From Gyromitra esculenta (taxonomy: Eukaryota; Ascomycota; Pezizomycetes; Pezizales; Discinaceae): DNA of 64,000 bases. Below, in pieces: positions 12,855-22,918 of this stretch. The stretch lies in assembly GCA_038503075.1 (NCBI GenBank), contig JBCAML010000012.1, positions 186,001 to 250,000 on the forward strand, written 5' to 3'. Within the stretch, counting starts at the first letter, position 1; the number at the start of each line of letters is the position of its first letter. The notes beneath the pieces are model-generated. The model did not search any database and was not told the origin of the DNA. It was given only the letters and a program-made list of their open reading frames with translations. Made by a program: the position numbers and the translations under genes.

Positions 12855-13460
12855 ATGGCTTCTGATGATTCTTTCGACGAGTCTCCATGTCTCAATAGAA
12901 AAAGAGCCCTCCGCTCAGGCAATAGCTATAAGCCCATCCCCTCTCCCGCCTTAAGGGCTCAACGCGATGGCCTTTCCGAATCTCCTGATGACAACTCTTT
13001 CGATCACTGGTTTCAATGCAGTGGGTTCGCTACCTCAACCCAGGGTGCCACAGAAGCTGAGATTGAGGATGACCTGGCACGGATTCACGCTGGCATTTTA
13101 ACCACAAATATTGAAGCGAGGCACGGCAAGATCAAATATCCTCTGAGGAATAGATTGGCTACCAAGGCTGGAACTCCAGCTCAGGACTGGCCATCAGACG
13201 AGACAACTTCGCTCACCGGGGCAAACCCGTTAACTAGTGGTGAACCGCCGCCAGTTAAATCCGGTTCGTCAACTGGAATCAACGAACGAATAACCGTCAG
13301 CCATTCAACCAGATTGAGTTCATTCACCGCTATTAATCTTGTTGGAGAGGGTAGCCCGGCTCGAAAAGGATTCGGAGATGGCGGGGCCAGGAAGGCCTAC
13401 ACAAGTCGCTTGCTAGTTGAGCAATTTGGTAACCCAACAGATCCTAAACAGCAGCAGTAA
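12855..13460 (+). CDS. hypothetical 201-residue protein, low complexity
   Basis: A single uninterrupted ATG-to-TAA frame of 201 codons. The product (MASDDSFDESPCLNRKRALRSG...) is rich in Ser, Pro, Asp and Gly, looks intrinsically disordered, and has no signal peptide or membrane segment. No family recognised. For: the frame is long for an AT-balanced spacer and the start context (GCACGAGATGG) is reasonable. Against: no conserved motif and no neighbour that gives it a role. It could also be the first exon of a longer gene or a decayed one. Confidence 0.35.
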   Translation: MASDDSFDESPCLNRKRALRSGNSYKPIPSPALRAQRDGLSESPDDNSFDHWFQCSGFATSTQGATEAEIEDDLARIHAGILTTNIEARHGKIKYPLRNRLATKAGTPAQDWPSDETTSLTGANPLTSGEPPPVKSGSSTGINERITVSHSTRLSSFTAINLVGEGSPARKGFGDGGARKAYTSRLLVEQFGNPTDPKQQQ

Positions 13461-14196
13461 GATCGAGCTCGCGGAGCGCTCGAGGCACATCACATTGATG
13501 TAGGATACATGGGTAAGTTCACACCAACCGGATGCCAAATGGGTGGCGACAGGAAATGAAGTTGTTGTACAATAGTGGTTAGTGGTTATTGTGAGTATAA
13601 CATTCGGTGCCGTCATTGCAAATTTCTAGGAGTTAACGCGAGTTTTGGGGCTTAGATAATTGGGCGGAAAGCTTGATTTCTTCATTGAGTTGGAAAAGAA
13701 ATGTCGAGATGACTAAATGTACGTGTAGGCAATCAAGTAAGCCAATCACCATATAACAGCGCTGTTTCCCGCAACAGAAAGGGTGAGTGGATACGTAAAT
13801 AAGTAGATAGTGATAGTACAATTGGATGAATGTACTTCGAATTCAGGTAAGGCTAATCAGAGAGTGTCGAGTGTTAGTATGGGTTGCAAGAAATCCTTGA
13901 TATGCTTACTTGTTTTCTGGTGTATAAGAAACTAGCTATACCATGGCATATAATTACTGGGGTATAACGTGTAAACGCGCCCTTACAGTATGACCACTTC
14001 AATTGGTAACTTTTAACCTCGATTCAAGTCTGAAACGCCTTCGGTCATCTTCAAAATCCAACATCAACGTAAACTCGCTTTGTAACAAATATAGTTGCTT
14101 TTGTTTACGCTTTTCACGTTAGAAATTATATATTGTTACTCACATCTACCTATATTTGCACTTCGCCAGTTATCTATGTATTAAGTCACGATTGAA

Positions 14197-14556
14197 ATGT
14201 CGCCAGTTGCAGACAAAGATTTTGAGGAGCCTAAAGGGTTGATGCAGAATCCTGCTGAATGCACTTTAAACCAATGTGAATGGTCTCTTCGAAACCAGGA
14301 TTATGTTAACAAGGTCCTTGAACAATATCTTAACGACTTTGCAAAGTTGAATACAATACCTAAGATTGGGAAACTGAATAGATTGAAGGAGGCAGTAGTT
14401 AATTTGGCAACGGTCCCACGGTATGGAAATAAGCTGAAGGGCATTGAAACACCAATAATTCTTGTTCAAACTACCAAAGCTAAAGAGTTTATGGAAACTA
14501 TGGCTAGGAATGTCGTTAAAATGCAAAATAAATTGAATATTTTGGAGGTCAGGTAA
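14197..14556 (+). CDS. hypothetical 119-residue protein, possible relic
   Basis: ATG-started frame of 119 codons, product mostly helical and charged (for example LNRLKEAVVNL and FMETMARNVVKMQNKLNILEV), ending as a coiled-coil-like heptad pattern. No family recognised. It sits alone in AT-rich spacer DNA; it may be a fragment of a larger or decayed gene. Reported because the amphipathic pattern runs through the whole frame. Confidence 0.25.
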   Translation: MSPVADKDFEEPKGLMQNPAECTLNQCEWSLRNQDYVNKVLEQYLNDFAKLNTIPKIGKLNRLKEAVVNLATVPRYGNKLKGIETPIILVQTTKAKEFMETMARNVVKMQNKLNILEVR

Positions 14557-14973
14557 GTTAAATTCGACCACGAACAAAACACCTAGGGGTAGGGATCTAC
14601 AATTGATCACTTATATACGTGTAACCTTTACCTCCACTCCGAGAGAGAGTTAGATCCATGAATATTTATTTTTCGCAAAGATTTGAGATCTAGTTAGAAG
14701 AATTATATGTACATAAATATAGATTTAAAGTACAGGGAAATCTTTAATAAGTGAGGCTGTGAACTCGCTAACCTCCCTGCAAATATACAAGCAAGTAGGG
14801 TGAGAGGAGCACCACAACCCACACTCCCGACCTCTAGGCAGATACAGTGAAATAAACGAATTCGAGAGGAGATTACTCTAAGAATATGAGCATTGAAACG
14901 ACCAATCCTCCACAATACTACCGCAAATATTCCCCATCCGGCCCCAATCTATCGGCTAGCGTGTGGATAGGGG

Positions 14974-16765
14974 TCATTTTCTATCCACCCAAGCGCCGAT
15001 TTTCCGAAAATTATACCCGTAAACAATAAACCCCAAAACAAACGCAAAAGACGCACTGCAGAGCACGTTCGTATCTGTAAATGCATCACAAACCCTATCC
15101 CAGCTGACAGCATGGGAGAGTTCTCCCTCATCAAATGAGATTTGCTTGGCTCTGATAGCTGCAATTCCAAAAGCCCCCACTAAGATTTGCACTCCTGCCA
15201 GAATGCCCGTAATCGTGATGGGAGAACTGCCGCCAATATTCCCCCGAAAGTCATCTCGGTATTTCTCCGTTATAACCCTCGTGAACGCGTGAAGCACTAA
15301 TGAAGTCCACCCAGCGTATGCAATAGTAACGCTCCCTGCAAGCAGCAGCGCGATTATACCAATAAACTGGATCATAAACAGTGCCGCAGAAATAAGCTGT
15401 ATAGGGAACAAAGGCTTCGAGCATAACTCCGGGCGCAGCCGTACTGCAGCCGCAGTACGGCCAGTATACGTCGTTGCCTGAACTGGAAACACCCTCCAGA
15501 GCAGCGGCCTCGAAGACCCAGCAATATCAGAAGGCGAAAGTGTGCGCCCAAAACAGCAGCCATAAGAATAGCAGCCAATCCGCGAAAAGGCTTCGAATAG
15601 AGGAAGTACTATCCCAAGCGCGGCCATCATGTCAAGTGGCCGGAGTATGGAATCACGTGACAGGAAAATGCTGATACCGGCTCCTAAGATGCCCCCGTGT
15701 AACCAGAACCCAGGCCTGAATATTGCTGCTACTGGGTCGGAGACAAGTTTTGCTAAGCCGTCTTCAAAGATAAGAGACAGCAACCTTGCACCAAAGACTG
15801 CGCACAGAAGGATACGGCACACTACAGCAGCTACCTTAGAGGACTAGTTGGTGGAGGGGGAATGTGAGCTTGGGAGCTATAATAAAAACCGCAATTTAGA
15901 TAAAACTAACCTCGTCGACATCCGCATAGAGAATTACTGCACCGGACGCAAGAGATCCCAACCCGAGACCCATGAATACGCCATATGCGGTGAAAATATG
16001 ACATCCCACCCGCACATGAGCCGGGTGTTCGGAAACGACATGGAACCAACCCAATTTCGATGACCATTTTAAAACATTATACGCGATAAAGGCAGTATAA
16101 ACCGCGAGCGAAAAAGCGCAAATGATTTGCCTCGAGGTGTCTAAACCTGCGTTCAGAATGAAATAAACCCCGAAAATAGAGCCAGGTGCCCGAGTAGCAG
16201 CATACAGAACAACATTTGCAGCTTCTAGTCGTCTAAACCAATGTGTATTTTCCGCATTGCACCCGTGGGTACCTGCTAGCCATACCAGATCGCTCGAAAG
16301 CTCTGAAACAAGGCCTGCATAAATCCCATATACCGCTCCGAGAGGGATCCGGATTGCGAGGAGACTAATGAGAGAGGCGAGTGACCCAAGATGGTGGTAC
16401 CGATAGAACATATGCTCTCCAAGACGATTAAGTTCCGAAACCCATAAAATGCCACGAGATACCATACAGATCGTCCCTGAGGTAGAGGCCATTCCAGAAA
16501 TACTGTCGGCGAGCTCTGGTTGGACGTTCCATGGATACACAGCTGTATATGCTGCATACCCACAGGTTGGGGCGGAAAAGAGGGTAATCAGAAAGCCCAT
16601 CGCAATTCCAAAATAAGGCAGGTCCTTCCTAGTTGATAAGAGCTTCTGGTAGAAAATGGGGTTCTTCGAGCGTAATAATCGTCTTAGGCCACACTCGGTG
16701 GCATAATATACCGTGAACCAAAAGATAACACCCTCAAAGGTGTTAGGAACAAAAAAGTGATCCAT
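14974..16765 (-). CDS. polytopic membrane protein: TLC-like domain fused to Lgt-like domain
   Basis: Proposed exons 16765..15911 and 15843..14974 around a 67-bp intron (donor GTTAGT, acceptor AACTAG), giving 574 residues. The frame is open further upstream to 17086 but has no ATG before 16765. Residues about 10-235 resemble TRAM-LAG1-CLN8 domains: several membrane segments with FYRYHHLGSLASL (HH 124-125) and VSELSSD (E155). Residues about 258-500 match the prolipoprotein diacylglyceryl transferase fold along its length: TAYGVFMGLGLG, FGARLLSLIF, PGFWLHGGILGAG (H334), FSRIGCYSYGCCFGRT (R373, GCCFG 380-384), FPIQLISA (432-438) and HAFTRVITEKYRDDFRG (about 471-486). The GCC[FY]G form matches a bacterial side branch of Lgt rather than classical NFxNxExxG. 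What is seen: motifs in order in one frame. Inferred: a membrane enzyme acting on a diacylglycerol-type lipid. Substrate unknown. Confidence 0.8.
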
Positions 16766-19700
16766 TCTTTGTGTTGTTGCTGGTATATCGTATAATGACT
16801 TGTGGAGGTTAGCTATCGGCCGGTTACGATCCTTCGTGTTGGCGGCGCGTGGTAAAATCACAAGTAGTGCAGCCAAATACCGTTCGGAATAGAAACTTTG
16901 GTTCCTCAACTGGAGAGCTGTGACCTCGTTGGGAATTCCAGGGCATAGATATGGTGGCTGGTTAATATTCTGGCTCGCCTCTAGAGCTCGGATATCTAAC
17001 TTTCGATTGGTGCTGAAGTCGTTCACGGATGCTTTTTCAATCCAGATGAGTAAGGTACGGATATTACATTCCAGCACTGGGAACAACTAGTCTGAGGTAA
17101 GTGGGGCTGGGCGAGTAAATATAATACATATCGAAAATCGGAGAGCTTAGGGCGCTCGTACCTAGCAAGGGTCCTTGGTTGGTTTTACCTCTTCGCTCAA
17201 CTTTCCTTGAGCCGAGAGTCTAAAGGGACATCAGATGTAGTAAGCATGAGGGGGTTTTCTTAGTCATGCTAGGACAGCATGGTACTTTGTGGGTGGTGAT
17301 AAGATTCGTGTAGGGATTCTAGTGGTAGGGTATCCGTAGGTAAGCAGTGCCTTCGGGAGCAGTTTATAATTAGTTATGTTATGTATATTATTCATGATAA
17401 GTCTGCGTGTGGCCTAGCGTGGCAGCCACAGCAATTGGCTTTTTTCTAAAAAACCGAAACCCCACCAAATCTTTGTCGGTATTATGTCAAAAATCACCAA
17501 TAGGAAAAGTCTTTAAAAGCCAATATATATGTTTTGGACATATAGTTTCTTCGAAATTCGTGGAGTAGCTGTGACAAATAAACCCACCTGGCAAGAAGTC
17601 AGAATTCAATAACCTAGGCTTGGCATTTTGAGCGATGTCAAGCTACATCTGACCAAAGTGTTTTTTTTCGTATTTTCGCCACCAAAGCAGCCTGGAATTT
17701 TTAGCTAAGCTATATACTAGATCTACAGAGCCAATGTTAATATTCTAGACTTCTCTTGATTTTTCCCCGGAGGTTTTATGGAGTTTTGACGAGGTACCTG
17801 TTTCCAGGATTGTTGTGGCTGCTACGCTGGGCCCGGGCAGCACGCAGACTTATGGCCATGAACAATATCTTAGCTTACTTGTAATATGAAACTTTGACTG
17901 TATGCGTGGGGTGAAATCTTCAAAACAGTGAGATTAGTCCCCATCTGGCTAACGTTTCGTACATTTATCCCTCGGCGCCCTCTTGAACATATTAGACGCT
18001 GTCAGCATGTTATCCTGACCAGGGTGTTGCTGAAGCGTCCTCACCTAACTACAAGGGGAAAGGGGTAAATTAGGTGATCTCGATAATGATACGCAACTAT
18101 TGATATGTCCCAACATTTCGGGATTTTCGTTTCGTATAGGAGGAATTCTAGCGCCGGAGCCGTAAATTGAGTATTTTTAATCAGTTTTGGGAGGAAGTGA
18201 CTGAGTCACTTTTGGGACCAGAGGCGAGAGAATGCTCTCGGAAAAAGACTGATAGTCGAGAAAGTTGGTAAAGTCCTAAAGCTTATATCAATTCTGTTCC
18301 GTGCCAAGATATAGCATCTATAAAACGAATGGAATAGCTTTACATCTAGCAAAACCGTATTAGAAGTGTTGTTCCATACCTAGAGTGCAAAATTATCTTA
18401 CGGTCATTGTCATTGATTTCCTCTGTAGAAATTTGCCATACCTCTTGTCGGACGCGACCTGCGACTCAAGGCCAGCAGGGAGACTTGTAGTATACGTTTC
18501 TTGAGACTTTTGTTCGTTGATAGTCTGGGGGGGAGGAGAACATTACTAAGTATGTGGGAGCTTGGGATATTCTATTTTTTCTTTTCCGTATTGTCCCGCG
18601 GCCGACAAGCCAGTAACAAGAGATCAACAGGCATTACTAGCTACCCCTGCAATAACTCACGAAACCGTGGCTTGGAAATGATCTACAGAAGTTCATTTCT
18701 CAAAAGTATATGTAATATATTACCATTGTAGCTCTGAAGAACTCCTCTTTCATGCTAATCGCGAGTAATATATACTAGGTGGTAACGATCAGCAGATACT
18801 CGGACACGGTCATATAAAACGGAAAACTTTAATCCCCGTTTCTCATATGGATTTCTACGTGAGCAGGGATTAAAGGTCTTCCAATTTTTACACCCGTACC
18901 CGAGTAGTTCGGTGAACGCAAACCTAACCCTAAAGAAGCGAAATTCATAGATTTATACTGACGGCACCGACCTATGGATGTGCAGGGCTGGCGTGTGAGA
19001 TAAAGTTTATCGAGATCTGTACGAAGGCCTAGGTGCCTGCCTGTGTATGTCAATGACTACGAGAGCAGAGTAGAGTAGCTAGCTAGCTACAGACCTACTA
19101 ATATATAATCCTACCAAAGTGGCTCGAGGTGGGGGTGGCTGGTAATAAGGCCATTCAATGCCTTGACTACGAGTGTAGGGGTAGTCTGTCCCCCGGTGGC
19201 AGTGCAAGTAAGAGAGAATAACCTTCCCTCAGCCCACAACTCCCCCAGAGGTCTGGTAAAATTTCCTAGCGAGCGAAAGATGCACACTGAGTATCGGCCC
19301 AGGCTCTAAGCTAGTTGGCAAAATCAGGATATCCGAGCAAACTTGAGTCCCTCGAGAGAAGGGTTACATGCGCCGCCACTTGATGACAGACTGCCATCTA
19401 CACTTGTGGAACAACCCTTTACGGTATACAGTCCAAGGGCATCAGGCATCCAGTAAAGGGCTTGGCGAGTAACGCACAAACACTGACTTATAGTATTCCA
19501 GAACCTCACATTCACCGCTTCGAGTGTGCATAGCATTTCTTCAGCTTTCACTCACTACTAGCTCTGTTCTGTCTGGTGAGGATTAAGCTTCCACCTGTAA
19601 TCAAAGACCTCTGCACTTTTTGGGACTCCACTTTACTCGTTACGCACGTATGTGCGGTATCACTGCCTTCCGCTTATACCTACTACAGCTAATATATCGA

Positions 19701-20823
19701 TACATTCGCTGCTTGACACATTCATTCCTTGGCACATACACTGGTTCTACAATACACTCATTACAGCTATACGGAGGTGCCTAGATCATCCCTACGGGCT
19801 CTAGTGAGTCTGGACTGTACGTGCTATTCCGGTCGTGAATACCTATACTCGTAGTTAATATACATTTTAACTATACCTTCCCAGCCCGCATCGCTCGCGG
19901 CGTTAGTAATCCCGAGAGCATGTTCTGGGTAATGGTAAGCAAGCCCCAGGCCCACTAATCGAAAAATTGAACACTAAATGAAAATTAAAGTTAATTAAAA
20001 TATTAGGGAATCATATGCTAGATAGTACTATAGATGCCGGAATTCAGTAGGTTCGCAGTCACGTGATGGATATCCTTTGATAAGCTCTCTTCTTTATATC
20101 TGATAAGCATTACCCTGTGTGAGCTTTCTTTTCGCCTGTTTAACTATAGCTGGACTCTATAACTACTCCATACGCTAGTGATTTGAAGATATGTCAAGCA
20201 CTCGTCTGGCTGAGAAATAGGAGTAGGGCCTTGCGTCTAGGAGTTTATTAGCGGATGGGTAAAGGAGAGGGATTTAGGTTTGACCAATGGGTAGTGGACT
20301 AGAATCGAGGGTGTCAGTTGTTATAAAGGACTTCTTTTGGGGGCGGGGCTTATTAGTTTTATAGTCTGGGGCCAGTTTAGCTTCACTCCGCAACGGATGG
20401 CGAAATCGACACTCTTGTACGTTAACTAGTACATTTAGAATCGTCAGGAAAGAGCAATTAATCCGACGAATACCCTTCAATCATTTTCAGGTCCTCGATC
20501 TCGCCATACAATCGGTAGATTCCTTCTCCCAGGTCAAATTGGCACATAAAATGCTATATTTCATCATTCTGATGCCATCTCGCTCTGAAAATTAGGCACA
20601 TCCATCACCTAATCTCCATAACTTATTTCACAACACCGCATTCCAACCGTCTGCATACTCGCATCAAGCTCTAAGCGCGGAAATCGTGCTCGGTGCGATT
20701 CATCGCCCACATGTCAACACCCGTTGGAGGAGCGCCTCTTGCCCAGATGTCGATATACCCGTGCTTTACGGCGCACTAGAGATGCCAGATCTGATCCTTC
20801 CTGCATAAGGCATGCATCGTTCC

Positions 20824-20926
20824 ACAGCCGCGGACGACGCCTCTTTACCGAATATAAATCGGAATAGTGTGCCTGGCTATGCCTGACCTACCCGTTATAC
20901 CTGCTCTAATTAGGGTCCGCGGCTGT
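20824..20926. repeat. 103-bp segment bounded by 12-bp perfect inverted repeats
   Basis: ACAGCCGCGGAC at 20824-20835 is repeated inverted as GTCCGCGGCTGT at 20915-20926, in otherwise AT-balanced DNA. It could be the ends of a small decayed transposable element or a protein-binding hairpin. No target-site duplication is evident. Confidence 0.45.
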
Positions 20927-22385
20927 GTGGTGTAACTCACTTTGTAATGTTTTACGTTTTACGTTTTAATTGAATATAGGATAGTGTAGTAGCCACCATA
21001 ACTAGCATGGCTATACGACGCGTGTCCACCTGGCTAGCTATAGCTAGCGAAATAAACAAGTAAACAAAAAGAAACAAAAGAAGCTTGAAGTCTAGCTACA
21101 ACACAACGACTAGCTTTTAGCCCTAGGTTGATCAGCTGTATGTTTCGAGGAATTCGCTCGAGGTCTCATTCAGTGAATACGGTTTGGGAGAGCTTTGCTA
21201 GGAGCGACGCGCGGATTGCATGAAATATTTTTTATTTTTATGGTGGCAAGCAGATGCGGGTCTCAAAATGCGTCAAAGCTAAAGGTATATGTAAGTTTTG
21301 ATTCTTGCTTTTGGGTTCTAACGCAAGGTCTCAATTGGTTCAAAGGGTGGTGGTGGTGGTGGATGGAAGAAACGTGGGCTGTTTCTTCAGCTTCTTGTGG
21401 TAACGAATTGAGTGCGGGGTAACCCGCATTGACCCCACGTTCGCGGAACATTTCGTCGCCAAGCAATGTCCTTGGGAACGATTATATTCCCTCTGCGCGG
21501 AAGCCCATCGACCAACTGGGCTGAATGGACGCCCGAGCAGATCTCTTAATTGCTCTGGCAAGATATCGGTGGATTGTGACGTTTCTCTGACATATGTGGC
21601 CGAGTGATTAACCGTGCAGGTTCTCTGGCTGGAGCTTGAGCAGCCCGTGCCGTGCGTGGCTAAGGCAAGGTGCTCTTGGCGATTCTCTCAGACCAGAGTT
21701 GGTTGACACCTCGAGAGTCCTGGCGCTGAAGAATCCATCAACAGCACAGTGGGATAGCTGTGATGAAGTAAATACCAGATGCCATTCTCTCGAGATTCCG
21801 CGGTTGGCTTTTCTAGAGTTATATCGCCTAATAGATTTGCTTGACAGAGAAGGGTGTCTGGAGTATTCATACAAGACTATCATGGACGGATCGAGGCACC
21901 CCAGCTGCAGTCTCAGCGGTACCTTTCGCGTGGGTCCGTGCGGCGGGGTATGCGAGTTGCGTAACTTCAAGTCAATCGTGCATCAACAAAGGATATCACC
22001 CAATTGTTTCCCCATTCCAACAGCCGTCGCTGGGCCATCTGTATAGAGGGCTGTAATAGGAATTGTGCAAAGTGTAACGCCTATTCGAGTATGCGTACGC
22101 TCTCAAGCCCAAACGCATTACGAGTATTTATTCCAAATACCGGCATTGAGATCCACGGAATAGCGTTAGATACCATCTGCAACCATGTCTCTTTCCAACG
22201 TCAATCTAGCTGTCTATGGACCGGGAACCTTGCTGGGCGAGAGAACCCATCAGCTGAGAGTTTCAATTGTATCATAAGTGCATGATGCACGGAATCGGAT
22301 CATCAAAGCTATTGCAAGTAAGTACTAGGACGATACCTAGACAGGCATCGTGGTTTTCACTTGACCCTGTAGGCATCCTCAGGCA

Positions 22386-22393
22386 TATATAAA
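22386..22393 (+). promoter_or_regulatory. TATA box of the CVNH gene
   Basis: TATATAAA lies 127 nt upstream of the ATG at 22520, followed by a CA-rich leader (AACACCAAGCCACCACCG) typical of fungal 5' UTRs. Confidence 0.65.
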
Positions 22394-22519
22394 GGGCTCC
22401 TGCTGCCCCAGGAACTCCAGCCTTTTTACTCACCAAGCCAGAACACCAAGCCACCACCGAACGTCCCAAATCTTCTCCATAGAAATACTTTTTGCCTTTA
22501 CCAAAACCAACACATAGTC

Positions 22520-22918
22520 ATGTCCTTCGCCATTTCATCCAGAGACGTACGCATCGAGAAACGCGACAACCACACTTACCTCCACGCCCACAGCAGGCGT
22601 GAAGATGGCTCAGAGAACGACACGCACCTAAATCTCGATGATGTTCTCGGTAACAACAACGGTTAGTAACCTTCTCTGGATTCTAGGCCGGAAAAAAAAT
22701 ATAGAAATCTCAACTAAACTATTGAAACAGGTCATTTCTCCTGGGGTGATAGAGGCTTCACCGGATCGGCAGAAAACATCCACCTTAGTGTCGAAGGTCC
22801 GCAACAGCTCCCCATTCTCAGGGCGAGATTGAGAGATGCCGAAGGAAACTACCAGGATAGGGACGTGAACTTGGCGGAGCGCATTGAAAACGACAACGGA
22901 AACCTTACTTTCCAGTAA
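22520..22918 (+). CDS. cyanovirin-N homolog (CVNH) lectin, single domain
   Basis: Small mannose/glycan-binding protein of the CVNH family, known from filamentous fungi (including truffles) and ferns. Proposed exons 22520..22661 and 22731..22918 around a 69-bp intron (donor GTTAGT, acceptor AAACAG), 109 residues. The two internal repeats of the fold are visible: SFAISSRDVRIEKRDNHTYLHAHSR...LNLDDVLGNNNGHFSWGDRGF and TGSAENIHLSVEGPQQLPILRARLR...VNLAERIENDNGNLTFQ. The intron falls exactly between the repeats in the conserved NNNGHFSW linker. No signal peptide, so cytosolic or released non-classically. The protein has no cysteine at all, unlike cyanovirin-N with two disulfides. A TATA box lies upstream. 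Both exons are too short to be noticed as long ORFs. Confidence 0.93.

Larger units (their letters stand above)
16766..22519. other. 5.7-kb intergenic spacer
   Basis: No gene recognised on either strand. Overlapping short frames at 21.6-22.3 kb (plus) carry no known motif. An imperfect inverted repeat lies at 20824-20926. A core promoter for the CVNH gene lies at the right end. Confidence 0.45.

Noticed and set aside
16766..17086. upstream extension of the TLC-Lgt frame
   Set aside because: The frame is open but starts at TTG after a stop and has no ATG before 16765; it could only matter if an upstream exon is spliced in.
21597..21700. possible tRNA starting TGGCCGAGTGATTAA
   Set aside because: Box A is good, but there is no box B and no foldable acceptor or T arm downstream.
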